64,000 nt of DNA from Brevibacterium atlanticum. GTDB lineage: Bacteria; Actinomycetota; Actinomycetes; Actinomycetales; Brevibacteriaceae. A program made the position numbers and the translations under genes. Within the stretch, counting starts at the first letter, position 1. Each line of letters begins with the position of its first letter. The stretch is from the NCBI RefSeq assembly GCF_011617245.1, contig NZ_CP050152.1:1-64000 (forward strand), read 5' to 3'. Below are positions 11,596 to 20,654 of this stretch, piece by piece. The notes under the pieces are model-generated. The model saw nothing but the letters and a program-made list of their open reading frames with translations. It did not search any database and had not been told where the DNA came from.

Positions 11596-12393
11596 TCACA
11601 GCAGAGTCGGCAGTACTCCGCCCTCCGCACGCAGGGCGGCACCGTTGATCGCCGACGACTTCGGGCCCGCGAGGAATGCGACGAGATCGGCGATCTCGCT
11701 CGGCTCGATGAACCTGCCGATGAGTGAGGTCTCCCGCACGAGCTGTGACTTCAGGTCCTCGACCTCAAGTGACTGCGCTGCGGCGATCTGCTTCACCGTG
11801 GTCGCCACCCCATTGGAGTACGTCGGCCCGCCGAGCACGGTGTTCATTGTCACCGCGGTGCCCCTAGTGAGCTTCGCAAGTCCATTGGCCACCGCCAGGG
11901 ACGCCGCCTTCGTCGCCCCGTAGTGGATCATGTCGGCCGGGACATCGACCGCCGATTCAGTGCCGATGAACACGATCCGCCCACGCCCCCGCTCAAGCAT
12001 CCCCGGCAGCAGCCCTCGGGCCAGCCGGACACCGGCCATGACATTGAGCGCGAAATACCGCTCCCACTCCTCATCTGAAATCTCCCCGAAGGCGGCGACA
12101 TCGAAGATGCCGATATTGCTGATGAGCACATCCACCTCGCCGAGGCTCTCGAGCAGCTCCGCTGTCTCCACTGCGTCGCCGAGGTCGGCCGCGATCCCGC
12201 TGACATCGGCTCCCGGCACCTCGGCGCGGAGCCGGTCGACCGCCTCGGCGACGGCAGACTCGGTCCTCCCGTTGAGAACGACGGATGCGCCGTCCGCTGC
12301 GCACGCCCGCGCCGAGGCGAACCCGATCCCCTGCGTCGACCCCGAGACGAACACTCTCGATCGCCCGAATTCTCCTGCTCTCTCTTCACTCAC
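11596..12393 (-). CDS. SDR-family NAD(P)-dependent oxidoreductase
   Basis: A short-chain dehydrogenase of about 265 residues. The cofactor loop is GSTQGIG near the N-terminus, the NAG-equivalent is ISNIG, and the catalytic Tyr-Lys pair is YGATK. Substrate is not predictable. I chose GTG at 12393 because GAGGAG lies six bases upstream; an open frame runs to 12468 but would read through the presumed operator. It is divergent from a MarR gene, with a shared inverted-repeat promoter region, so it is probably repressed by that regulator and induced by a small organic ligand. Confidence 0.85.
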   Translation of the reverse strand: MSEERAGEFGRSRVFVSGSTQGIGFASARACAADGASVVLNGRTESAVAEAVDRLRAEVPGADVSGIAADLGDAVETAELLESLGEVDVLISNIGIFDVAAFGEISDEEWERYFALNVMAGVRLARGLLPGMLERGRGRIVFIGTESAVDVPADMIHYGATKAASLAVANGLAKLTRGTAVTMNTVLGGPTYSNGVATTVKQIAAAQSLEVEDLKSQLVRETSLIGRFIEPSEIADLVAFLAGPKSSAINGAALRAEGGVLPTLL

Positions 12394-12428
12394 GGCTGTG
12401 CTCCTCGTGGTCTCACTCAAATAGTTTC

Positions 12429-12464
12429 CTGAGCAAGTGATCATCACAGGTAAAACTTGCTCAG
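12429..12464. promoter_or_regulatory. Candidate MarR operator in divergent promoter
   Basis: CTGAGCAAGT at 12429-12438 and ACTTGCTCAG at 12455-12464 form a perfect ten-base inverted repeat with a 16-base spacer. It lies midway between the SDR start and the MarR start, the expected place for control of both genes. Confidence 0.65.
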
Positions 12465-12489
12465 TCAAGTAGTGCGTTAGGATGGATCC

Positions 12490-12978
12490 ATGACCTCTCC
12501 GTCCGAATCAGCGCCCCTCGACGGCGAAGAGCTCGAGACATGGTCGGCCCTGGCGACCGTGCTCGAGTGGCTTCCGCCCGTGCTCGACCTGCAGCTTCAG
12601 GACGGTTGGGACCTCACACATTTCGAGTTCGGCATCCTCTACGCCCTCTCCACGGCCGAAGGACGAAGCCTGCCCATGAGCACTCTCGCCGGCTTCGCCA
12701 ACAGCACACTCTCCCGACTCTCTCGCGCGGTCGTCCGCCTGGAGAAGCGCGAGTGGGTGCGCCGTTCGACCGATCCAGCCGATCGCCGGGTGACGATCGC
12801 CGGGCTCACCGACTCCGGCGCCGAGGTGGTCGCCTCCGCCGCTCCCGCCCACGCCGACCTCGTCCGCCGCCTCGTCTTCGACTCCCTGAGTGCCGAACAG
12901 GCGACGACGCTGCGCGAGATCAGCCGCAGCATCGCCGCGGCGATCAGCGACGAGGGTGGATGGCGACCAGGGCGATGA
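12490..12978 (+). CDS. MarR-family transcriptional regulator
   Basis: A 162-residue winged-helix protein. The recognition region is SLPMSTLAGFANSTLSRLSR followed by a wing with the family motif RSTDPADRRVTIAGLT. Dimerisation helices flank it. Divergent orientation to the SDR gene and the inverted repeat between them suggest local and autogenous repression. The stop codon overlaps the start of the next gene (ATGA), so a secreted lipoprotein is expressed with the regulator, which is unusual. Confidence 0.9.
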   Translation: MTSPSESAPLDGEELETWSALATVLEWLPPVLDLQLQDGWDLTHFEFGILYALSTAEGRSLPMSTLAGFANSTLSRLSRAVVRLEKREWVRRSTDPADRRVTIAGLTDSGAEVVASAAPAHADLVRRLVFDSLSAEQATTLREISRSIAAAISDEGGWRPGR

Positions 12979-13928
12979 TCGCGAATACGCGGTCAGCAGC
13001 TGTGGCGCTGTCCCTGATCAGCACCCTCGTGGTCGCGGGGTGCAGTGGGCCCGCCGAGACTGATACTTCGGCTGCGCATGCCCGGGAGACGGCGCGATCG
13101 AATGGCGGTTCGACGGAAGCGATCACACTTCCGCCGACCTCCGGGGTCTTCGACTATCAGCTGGGCGGGGCCTACGACGAACTTCCTGTTGATTCCGGGC
13201 AGTCCACAACCACCGCGGGAACCCGAATCGACGTCGTCGTCCGCGACGGGCATGTCGACCCCCTGCCCGGCGCCTACTCGGTCTGCTACGTCAACGGCTT
13301 CCAGACCCAACCCGATGAAGCCGAGGACTGGGCAGACGACGAGGACGTCCTCCTCCACGACGGCGACGGCAACCTCGTCGTCGACCCTGACTGGCCCGAT
13401 GAACACATCTTCGACCCGAGCACGAAACACGCGCGCACGATCATCCTCGACCGCCTCGGCGAGGTCATCGACGGCTGCGCAGACCGCGGATACGCCGCCG
13501 TCGAGATCGACAACCTCGACATCGCGCAGCGTTTCGACGCCATCGACAGTGACGGTGTCAACGCTCTGGCCAGGTCCTACGTCGAACGCGCCCATCAGGC
13601 AGGGTTGGCGATCGCGCAGAAGAACTCCGCCGAGATCACCCGCACCGCACATCATGAACTGGGCTTCGACTTCGCCGTCACCGAGGAATGCGCGGCCTTC
13701 GCCGAATGCGATGTGTACACCGAGGTCTACGGTGACCATGTCCTTGGGATCGAGTACCCCGACTCCCTCGCCGAGGCGGGGCTGGACTTCTCCGAGGTCT
13801 GCGACCTCAGCGATCGGGCCCCGCTGGCGATCCTGCGTGACCGCGAGCTCGTCGCCGCCGGAGAGAGCGGCCACCGCTATGAGGCGTGCCCCAGTCCGGA
13901 CCGCGGCCGACCCACCCGCGGAATGTGA
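12975..13928 (+). CDS. GH114-like endo-alpha-1,4-polygalactosaminidase lipoprotein
   Basis: The N-terminus is a lipoprotein signal: MIANTRSAAV, a hydrophobic core and the lipobox VVAGC, so the mature protein begins at Cys about 21 and is anchored outside the membrane. The body resembles the GH114/DUF297 TIM-barrel family: a first strand with SVCYVNGFQTQPDE, then GYAAVEIDNLD (acidic catalytic-region motif) and AIAQKNSAE. Family members cleave alpha-1,4-linked galactosamine polymers of microbial matrices. I chose ATG at 12975, which overlaps the MarR stop as ATGA; an in-frame ATG at 12960 is possible. Substrate is inferred from family only. Confidence 0.8.
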   Translation: MIANTRSAAVALSLISTLVVAGCSGPAETDTSAAHARETARSNGGSTEAITLPPTSGVFDYQLGGAYDELPVDSGQSTTTAGTRIDVVVRDGHVDPLPGAYSVCYVNGFQTQPDEAEDWADDEDVLLHDGDGNLVVDPDWPDEHIFDPSTKHARTIILDRLGEVIDGCADRGYAAVEIDNLDIAQRFDAIDSDGVNALARSYVERAHQAGLAIAQKNSAEITRTAHHELGFDFAVTEECAAFAECDVYTEVYGDHVLGIEYPDSLAEAGLDFSEVCDLSDRAPLAILRDRELVAAGESGHRYEACPSPDRGRPTRGM

Positions 13929-14093
13929 CGAAGTCGATCGCCGAGGTGGGGTTCTCCCCCTGTTGCCATGAGTGTGGAATAGACTAGCGTAGATTCCCGT
14001 TGATCTCTTTGTCTGAACGCAGTGTCGGCTGCTGCGTGCAGGATTCCGCCCGCGCCGGGGCGATGACAGAACTTTTTCGATCGGAGCACCTCC

Positions 14094-15608
14094 TTGTCCA
14101 GCGACAGCACACACTCGCACTCACAGCCCGCTCAGCCCGAGTCCATCGACCCTGCCGGCATGAGGGTCATCTGGCTGCTCCTCGTAGCCGCCTTCGTCGC
14201 AATCCTCAATGAGACGACGATGGCCATCGCCATCCCCGATCTCAACCAGACCCTTGGCATCCCACCCGAGCTCGGCCAGTGGCTGACCAGCGCGTTCATG
14301 CTCACCATGGCCGTCGTCATCCCGACGACCGGCTTCCTCATCCAACGGTTCACGACGCGGCAGATCTTCCTCGCCGCGATGATCCTCTTCTCGTCGGGCA
14401 CACTCATCTGTCTCGTGTCCCCGGGCTTCCTCCTCCTCCTCGTCGGCCGAGTCGTCCAGGCGGCTGGCACCGGAATCATGATGCCGCTGCTGATGACGAC
14501 GATGATGAACGTCGTACCCGCGCATTCGCGCGGCCGGATGATGGGCCGCGTCGGTCTCGTCATCTCGCTGGCACCGGCGATCGGACCGACGATGTCGGGG
14601 ATCGTGCTCGACTCGCTGGGTTGGCGCTGGCTCTTCGGCATCATCCTGCCCATCGCCCTCGTCGCACTCGGCCTCGGTGCGAAATGGATGACCAACCTCG
14701 GCGAATCGACGCACGCTCCCATCGATGTCGTCTCCATCGTGCTCTCCGTGTTCGCCTTCGGCGGCATCGTCTATGGGCTCAGCCAGTTCGGCGGCGGCCA
14801 CGGCGGCGAGGCCGGCGGCGGTTCCTCATCGGGCCTGGCATGGGCGACGATCGCCGGCGGCGTCGTTGTCCTCGGGCTCTTCGTGTGGCGCCAGCTGACG
14901 CTCCAACGCGGTGATCGGGCCCTGCTCGACCTGCGCGTGTTCAACTCACGCAACTACGTGCTGTCCGTGATCATCATGGCCGTGGTCGCGCTGTCGATGT
15001 TCGGCACCTTCTCGCTCCTCCCGCTCTACCTGCAGAGCGTGGTCGGCCTCAACGCGACCCAGTCGGGCCTCGTGCTCCTGCCGGGTTCGGTGCTCATGGG
15101 TCTGCTCGGACCGGTGATGGGCCGCATCTACGACGCCCGCGGACCGAAGACCCTGCTGGTGCCGGGCACGATCATGATCGCCGCGGCGATGTTCGCGTAC
15201 TCGAACGCCGGGATCGGCACTCCGATCTGGCTGCTCGTCATCATCCAGATCTTCATGTCCCTCGGCCTCGCCGGGTCGTTCACGCCGCTGTTCTCCGCCT
15301 CTCTCGGTTCCCTGGACCGGCACCTGTACTCGCACGGTTCGGCCGCGCTCAACACCCTTCAGCAGGTGGCGGGTGCGGCAGGCACGGCGCTGCTCATCTC
15401 CATCTACTCCGCGGCCCTGCACTCCGGTCAGGCTGCGGGCCGGTCGATTCCCGAGGCCGGTGGCCCGGGTGGGCACTCGGCGTTCCTGCTGGCGACGATC
15501 ATCGCGCTCGTCCCCGTCGTCCTCGCGTTCTTCATCCGCAAGCCCGAGGACCAGGAGGACTACCCCGCCGAGGTGGTCGAACCGTCCGCGGGCGCGCCCG
15601 CCGACTGA
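14094..15608 (+). CDS. DHA2-family multidrug efflux MFS transporter (14 TM)
   Basis: A 504-residue major facilitator protein with about 14 hydrophobic helices. The antiporter motif APAIGPTMSG after helix 4 and the LVGRVVQAAGTG segment are typical of proton-driven DHA2 drug exporters (EmrB/QacA type). The start is TTG, with GGAG eight bases upstream; the hydrophilic N-terminus is His/Ser/Gln-rich. It lies 114 bases upstream of a UvrA2-like gene, with a hairpin between. Drug substrate is not predictable. Confidence 0.88.
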   Translation: MSSDSTHSHSQPAQPESIDPAGMRVIWLLLVAAFVAILNETTMAIAIPDLNQTLGIPPELGQWLTSAFMLTMAVVIPTTGFLIQRFTTRQIFLAAMILFSSGTLICLVSPGFLLLLVGRVVQAAGTGIMMPLLMTTMMNVVPAHSRGRMMGRVGLVISLAPAIGPTMSGIVLDSLGWRWLFGIILPIALVALGLGAKWMTNLGESTHAPIDVVSIVLSVFAFGGIVYGLSQFGGGHGGEAGGGSSSGLAWATIAGGVVVLGLFVWRQLTLQRGDRALLDLRVFNSRNYVLSVIIMAVVALSMFGTFSLLPLYLQSVVGLNATQSGLVLLPGSVLMGLLGPVMGRIYDARGPKTLLVPGTIMIAAAMFAYSNAGIGTPIWLLVIIQIFMSLGLAGSFTPLFSASLGSLDRHLYSHGSAALNTLQQVAGAAGTALLISIYSAALHSGQAAGRSIPEAGGPGGHSAFLLATIIALVPVVLAFFIRKPEDQEDYPAEVVEPSAGAPAD

Positions 15609-15616
15609 GCGCCCCC

Positions 15617-15646
15617 GAGCGACCGTCCCTCAGGGGGCGGTCGCTC
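15617..15646 (+). terminator. Hairpin after DHA2 exporter
   Basis: GAGCGACCG at 15617-15625 pairs with CGGTCGCTC at 15638-15646, nine bases after the exporter stop codon. The twelve-base loop is C/G rich; there is no T-run. Confidence 0.55.
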
Positions 15647-15722
15647 TGTCTGCGGGACGGTCTGTACGTGACCGAGGTGAGCCTCCTCGGCGGGTGTCGG
15701 TCGGCATTGGTACCGTGACGCT

Positions 15723-18350
15723 ATGACCTCCTCTGCGCGGACGCACCGGCCACAGTCACGCGAGATCCAACCGGATGTGCGGGTCGTCGGTGCGCGCGAG
15801 CACAATCTGCGCAACATCGATCTGACCGTTCCCCGTGATGCCATGGTGGTCTTCACCGGAGTCTCCGGCTCGGGCAAGTCGTCCCTGGCCTTCGGCACCC
15901 TCTTCGCCGAATCCCAACGCCGCTACCTCGAATCCGTGGCCCCCTACGCCCGGAGACTCATCGACCAGGCCGGTGTCCCGAACGTCGATTCGATCACCGG
16001 GATGCCGCCGGCCGTGGCCCTGCAGCAGCAGCGCGGCGGGAGCAGCGCCCGATCCTCGGTCGGCAGCATCACGACCGTGTCCAGCCTCGTCCGGATGCTG
16101 TACTCCCGAGCCGGTCGCTATCCCGAGGGCCAGCTGATGCTCTTGGCCGAAGACTTCTCGACGAACACCGTCGAAGGTGCCTGCCCCGAATGCCACGGCA
16201 TCGGCCGCGTCTACGAGGTGCCCGAGGACTCGATGGTCCCCGATCCGACGCTGACGATCCGGGAGCGGGCGATCGCCTCCTGGCCGACCGCCTGGCACGG
16301 TCACCAGCTGCGCGATACCGCGGTGGCCCTCGGCTTCGACGTCGACGTCCCCTGGAAGGATCTGCCGCAGTCCGACCGCGACTGGCTCCTCTACACCGAG
16401 GAGACGCCGCACCTTCCCGTCCACTCGCGGCTGACGCTGGCCGAGGCGCGCGAGGCCGCCGATGCCGGGGTCGAACCGACCTACTCGGGCACTTTCGTCG
16501 GTGCCCGGAAATACATCCTCGACACTTTCGCGAACACAAAGAGTGCTGGAATGAAGCGCCGCGTCGCCGGGTTCCTCTCTGTCGCACCGTGCCCCGTCTG
16601 CCACGGCAAACGGCTCAAGCCAGAGGCCCTGACGGTGAGCATCGCCGGGCTCGACATCGCCGAGTTCTCCTCCCTGCCCCTGCGTGAACTGGTGAGCCTG
16701 CTGAAGGACACCGTCGCGGACGCTCGCGCCTCCCTGGACGCATCCGACCATGCCGACGCCGCCGATGAGCAGGACGAGGCCGACATCGAACACGTCTCCG
16801 CGGAGAAGCTCGCTACGACCGTCCGCCTCGGCGAGGGTCTCATCGATCGTCTCCGGCCAATCGTCGACCTCGGCCTGGGGTATCTGTCCCTGGGACGGAC
16901 GACACCGACTCTGTCCGGCGGCGAGCTGCAGCGACTGCGTCTGGCCACCCAGCTGACCTCGGAACTCTTCGGCGTCGTCTACGTCCTCGACGAACCCTCC
17001 GCCGGACTCCATCCGCAGGACGTCACCGCCCTGATGGACATCCTCGACGGGCTCAAGTCCCGCGGCAACAGCCTCTTCGTGGTCGAGCACTCGGTCGATC
17101 TCATGCGGCACGCCGACTGGCTCGTCGACATCGGACCGGGCGCCGGCGAACGCGGCGGACGGGTCCTCTACAGCGGCCCCACCGAAGGTCTGGCCGAGAT
17201 CGAGGAGTCGATCACCCGCGGCTATGTCTTCGGCGGACGCGGCCTCGAACCTCACGCACCTCGCCGGCCGCACGCATGGTTCCGGGTCGAGGACATCCGG
17301 CGGAACAACCTCCGCGATGTCAGCGTCGAACTTCCGTTGGGTGCGCTGACCGCAGTCACCGGGGTGTCCGGTTCCGGCAAGTCCAGCCTGGTCAGCCAGG
17401 TGCTGCCGGTGCTCGTCGGCGAGCACCTCGGTCGACCGACCCAGAACGACGAACCCGAACCGGAAGGCGATGAGCTGCTGCTCACCGACGAACCCGAAGA
17501 GCTCGAGGGTGCGGTGGCAGGCGAACTCACCGGCATCCGCCGCGTCGTGAGCATCGATCAGAAGCCCATCGGCCGCACTCCGCGGTCGAACGTCGCGACC
17601 TACACCGGCCTGTTCGACCACGTGCGCCGCCGCTTCGCCGAGACCCCGGAAGCCAAGGAACGCGGTTATAAGCCCGGCCGGTTCTCCTTCAACGTCGCAG
17701 GCGGTCGCTGCCCGACCTGTGAGGGCGAAGGCTCGGTGATGGTCGAGCTGCTCTTCCTCCCGTCGGTCTACACCGAGTGCCCGGACTGCCACGGCACCCG
17801 GTACCAGTCGAGCACCCTTGAGATCCTCTGGCACGGGCACACCATCGCCGAGGTGCTGGCGATGAGCGTGGAGGAAGCGCACGACTTCTTCACCGAGGAG
17901 TTCGACATCATGCGCTCTCTCACCGCGCTCATCGACGTCGGCCTCGGCTACCTGCGCCTCGGCCAACCGGCGACCGAACTCTCCGGCGGCGAGGCTCAGC
18001 GGGTCAAGCTCGCCAGCGAACTGCAGCGCTCCCAGCGCGGAGACACCCTCTACGTCCTCGACGAACCCACCTCGGGGCTGCACTGCGCGGATGCCGACCG
18101 GCTCATCACCCACCTGCAGACCCTCGTCGATGCCGGAAACACGGTCATCATGGTCGAGCTCGACATGCGGATCATCACTGCCGCCGACCACGTCATCGAA
18201 CTCGGTCCCGGCGCCGGTGACGACGGCGGAACGGTCATCGCCGTCGGCACCCCGGCACAGATCGCCGCAACGGGAGACACCCCGTCGACGGCGTACCTGG
18301 CCGCAGCGCTGCAGGCACTGCACCCACAGCCCTCCGACTCCGCACGGTGA
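15723..18350 (+). CDS. UvrA2-like ABC ATPase (excinuclease UvrA paralogue)
   Basis: A duplicated ABC ATPase of the UvrA type. Walker A GVSGSGKSS occurs near residues 46 and 547, and ABC signatures LSGGELQRL and LSGGEAQRV lie near 397 and 753. Zinc-binding pairs are CPECHG/CPVCHG in the first half and CPTCEG/CPDCHG in the second. The segment between LYSRAG and the first zinc module is very short, so the UvrB-binding domain of true UvrA (about 120 residues) is missing. That is the mark of class II UvrA2/DrrC-like proteins, linked to tolerance of DNA-binding drugs rather than classical excision repair. Length 875 against about 950 for UvrA. An upstream drug exporter supports this role. Confidence 0.88.
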   Translation: MTSSARTHRPQSREIQPDVRVVGAREHNLRNIDLTVPRDAMVVFTGVSGSGKSSLAFGTLFAESQRRYLESVAPYARRLIDQAGVPNVDSITGMPPAVALQQQRGGSSARSSVGSITTVSSLVRMLYSRAGRYPEGQLMLLAEDFSTNTVEGACPECHGIGRVYEVPEDSMVPDPTLTIRERAIASWPTAWHGHQLRDTAVALGFDVDVPWKDLPQSDRDWLLYTEETPHLPVHSRLTLAEAREAADAGVEPTYSGTFVGARKYILDTFANTKSAGMKRRVAGFLSVAPCPVCHGKRLKPEALTVSIAGLDIAEFSSLPLRELVSLLKDTVADARASLDASDHADAADEQDEADIEHVSAEKLATTVRLGEGLIDRLRPIVDLGLGYLSLGRTTPTLSGGELQRLRLATQLTSELFGVVYVLDEPSAGLHPQDVTALMDILDGLKSRGNSLFVVEHSVDLMRHADWLVDIGPGAGERGGRVLYSGPTEGLAEIEESITRGYVFGGRGLEPHAPRRPHAWFRVEDIRRNNLRDVSVELPLGALTAVTGVSGSGKSSLVSQVLPVLVGEHLGRPTQNDEPEPEGDELLLTDEPEELEGAVAGELTGIRRVVSIDQKPIGRTPRSNVATYTGLFDHVRRRFAETPEAKERGYKPGRFSFNVAGGRCPTCEGEGSVMVELLFLPSVYTECPDCHGTRYQSSTLEILWHGHTIAEVLAMSVEEAHDFFTEEFDIMRSLTALIDVGLGYLRLGQPATELSGGEAQRVKLASELQRSQRGDTLYVLDEPTSGLHCADADRLITHLQTLVDAGNTVIMVELDMRIITAADHVIELGPGAGDDGGTVIAVGTPAQIAATGDTPSTAYLAAALQALHPQPSDSAR

Positions 18351-18490
18351 TCTCGGGCACATGCCGCGCTGCTCCCCACCCGCGTGAACCCCTGGAACCC
18401 GCGGATGCCGGGACCTGCCGAAATTGTTGGAGACGTCTAAGTCTCAGTTGTGCGTAGACACACCCGATTCGCGGGCGGAAGTCTGGAGAC

Positions 18491-19795
18491 ATGCCCGCCG
18501 CAATCCTTCGCCGCATCGCGTTCTGCCTGCTCATCGCCGCACCCGCCGTGGTGCTGCGCATCACCGGCAGCGAACTCGCCCCGGTCCTCGAACTGCTCAC
18601 CTTCGGAGCTGCCATCGTCGCGGCCGCGTTCCTGCTGGCGTGGGCCGCCGAGGCGGCGCAGAAGGACATCTCGGGGGCCCTGGCGATCGCCCTGCTGGCA
18701 CTCATCGCGGTCCTCCCGGAATACGCCGTGGACCTCTACTACGCATTCCGCTCCGGCTCGGATCCGGACTATCTGCACTTCGCGGCGGCGAACATGACCG
18801 GTTCGAACCGACTGCTGCTCGGCTTCGGGTGGCCGCTCGTCGTCATCATCGCCCTCCTCGTCGCCCGCCGTTTTGCGAAACGCACGAAATCACCGATCCA
18901 GACCTCTCTGCGTCTGGATTCGGGCAGCCGCATGGACATCGGCTTCCTCGTCATCCTCGGCGTGCTCGCCTTCGCCATCCCTCTGCTCGGCAGCATCCCC
19001 ATCTGGTTCGGCATCGGCCTCGTCCTCATCTTCGCCGCCTACCTGTGGCGCGCCGGTCAGGCCGCCGGAGATGACGAGGAGGAGTTCCTCGGTGCCGCCG
19101 CACTCATCGTCGCCATGCCGACGAAGGCCCGCCGAGCCACCGTGATCACGATGTTCGTCGTGTCCGCGACCATCATCCTCGCCTCGGCCGAGCCCTTCGC
19201 GGAGGCCCTCGTGGACTCCGGTTCCGCGCTCGGCATCGACTCCTACTTCCTCGTCCAGTGGCTGGCCCCGCTGGCCTCGGAAGCACCCGAGTTCATCATC
19301 GCCGCGATGTTCGCCCTGCGCGGCATGGGCGGTGCCGCGATCGGCACGCTCATCGCCTCGAAGGTCAACCAGTGGAGCCTGCTCGTGGGCTCCCTGCCGA
19401 TCGCCCACCTCGCCGGCGGCGGCACCTGGCTGCCGCTGGACGGGCGGCAGATCGAGGAGTTCACGCTCACGGCCACGCAGACCATCCTCGGCGTCGCCAT
19501 CATCCTCGCCCTGCGCTTCCACTGGGCACCCGCGCTGGGACTCGCCGCGCTCTTCGGGCTGCAGTTCTTCGTCACGGACACATCCGGACGCTACATCCTC
19601 TCCGCGATCCAGGCGGTGCTCGCGATCATCTTCCTCATCCTCCACCGGAGCGAAATCCTCCCCACGCTCGCCGCTCCCTTCCGCCGGCCGCAGGTCGAAA
19701 CGGAGGACACGGAACCCGCCGAGGCTACCGAACCGAGGCACGAATCGACCGTCGGTCTGTCCTCCGATCCGAATGCGGCGGGGACCCGCGCGTAG
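18491..19795 (+). CDS. Sodium/calcium exchanger family (CaCA) membrane protein
   Basis: A 434-residue protein with about 11 membrane helices and the two inverted repeat motifs of cation/Ca2+ exchangers: VLPEYAVDLYYAF in the first half and ASEAPEFIIAAMFALRG in the second, each with the conserved acidic residue in an SEAPE/LPE context. Family members swap Na+ or H+ against Ca2+ or other divalent cations across the cytoplasmic membrane. The next gene, a metal-dependent DtxR-type repressor, starts two bases after the stop; this hints at control by or transport of manganese or another transition metal. The C-terminus is a hydrophilic Glu/Thr tail. Confidence 0.87.
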   Translation: MPAAILRRIAFCLLIAAPAVVLRITGSELAPVLELLTFGAAIVAAAFLLAWAAEAAQKDISGALAIALLALIAVLPEYAVDLYYAFRSGSDPDYLHFAAANMTGSNRLLLGFGWPLVVIIALLVARRFAKRTKSPIQTSLRLDSGSRMDIGFLVILGVLAFAIPLLGSIPIWFGIGLVLIFAAYLWRAGQAAGDDEEEFLGAAALIVAMPTKARRATVITMFVVSATIILASAEPFAEALVDSGSALGIDSYFLVQWLAPLASEAPEFIIAAMFALRGMGGAAIGTLIASKVNQWSLLVGSLPIAHLAGGGTWLPLDGRQIEEFTLTATQTILGVAIILALRFHWAPALGLAALFGLQFFVTDTSGRYILSAIQAVLAIIFLILHRSEILPTLAAPFRRPQVETEDTEPAEATEPRHESTVGLSSDPNAAGTRA

Positions 19796-19796
19796 A

Positions 19797-20477
19797 ATGA
19801 CGATCATGCCGCGCCCCGCTGTCACCCGCATGGTCGAGGACTATGTCACCCTCATCTGGAAGGCCTACGAATGGCCCGGCGGTCGCCCGGCCACCACAGA
19901 GATGGCCGAGCAGCTGGGAGTGACCGCCTCGACGGTGTCGGCGAACCTCAAGAAGCTCGCCCGCGACGGCTACATCGACTACGAACCCTACGGGCAGATC
20001 GTGCTCACCGACGCCGGCCGGCAGATCGCCGTCGAGATCGTCCGGCGCCATCGGATCGTCGAGTCCTACCTCGTCGAGGCGCTGGGGCTGACCTGGGATC
20101 AGGTCCACGACGAAGCGGACCGGCTCGAACATGCGGTCTCCGATCTCGTGCTCGAACGGATGAACGCCGCAATGGGACATCCGCAGCGGGACCCGCACGG
20201 GGATCCTATCCCCGACGCCGACGGGCACACCGCGGAATTCCCCAGCAGGCGCCTGCGCGAGACCGCGCCGGGCATCGAGGTCGAGGTCGTCCGCGTCTCC
20301 GACCGCTCGCCCGAGCTGCTGCGCTACCTCACCGAACGGGGAATCGTCATCGGCACGAAGCTGCAGGTGAGATCGATCAGTTCGGCCGCTTCGGCGATCG
20401 CGGTGAGCATCGGCGACGATGACGTCGAGCTCGCCCTCGAGGCCGCCGAAGCCATCCGGGTCGAACCCGGAGCCTGA
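19797..20477 (+). CDS. DtxR/MntR-family metal-dependent repressor
   Basis: A 226-residue protein with the DtxR order: N-terminal winged helix (MVEDYVTLIWKAYEW, then TTEMAEQLGVTASTVSANLK), metal-binding dimerisation helices (RRHRIVESYL, VHDEADRLEH), and a C-terminal FeoA/SH3-like domain. In DtxR/IdeR the second stretch reads EACRWEH, with Cys as a metal ligand; here Asp replaces that Cys, as in manganese sensors, so Mn2+ is the likelier effector (inference). ATG at 19797 overlaps nothing and follows the exchanger stop by two bases; ATG at 19806 is an alternative. It probably regulates its own operon with the exchanger and distant metal genes. Confidence 0.88.
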   Translation: MTIMPRPAVTRMVEDYVTLIWKAYEWPGGRPATTEMAEQLGVTASTVSANLKKLARDGYIDYEPYGQIVLTDAGRQIAVEIVRRHRIVESYLVEALGLTWDQVHDEADRLEHAVSDLVLERMNAAMGHPQRDPHGDPIPDADGHTAEFPSRRLRETAPGIEVEVVRVSDRSPELLRYLTERGIVIGTKLQVRSISSAASAIAVSIGDDDVELALEAAEAIRVEPGA

Positions 20478-20609
20478 GGCGCTCGGAGCAGCCGACGATC
20501 CCCGTTCGACGACGGTCCGGGAAGCTGCGAATGTGATCGGCGCATCTGTCGATGCGCGGGACGACCATCCAGAGAACGCGCAATCGCGATTGCTCCTTTC
20601 TGCCGATTT

Positions 20610-20626
20610 CAATACTTCTAGTATTG
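20610..20626. promoter_or_regulatory. Candidate TetR operator
   Basis: CAATACT at 20610-20616 and AGTATTG at 20620-20626 are exact inverted copies with a three-base spacer, 29 bases before the TetR start. A second short palindrome (CAATCGCGATTG at 20581-20592) lies just upstream. Confidence 0.55.
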
Positions 20627-20654
20627 AATACCGAAAGTACTGTATGATCTGGTC

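Noticed and set aside
15756..18362. 868-codon minus-strand frame over the UvrA2 gene
   Set aside because: Antisense shadow of the UvrA2-like gene, low-complexity translation, no motif.
18351..18490. Manganese riboswitch upstream of the exchanger gene
   Set aside because: I looked for the yybP-ykoY core and found only short stems; no riboswitch motif is supported.
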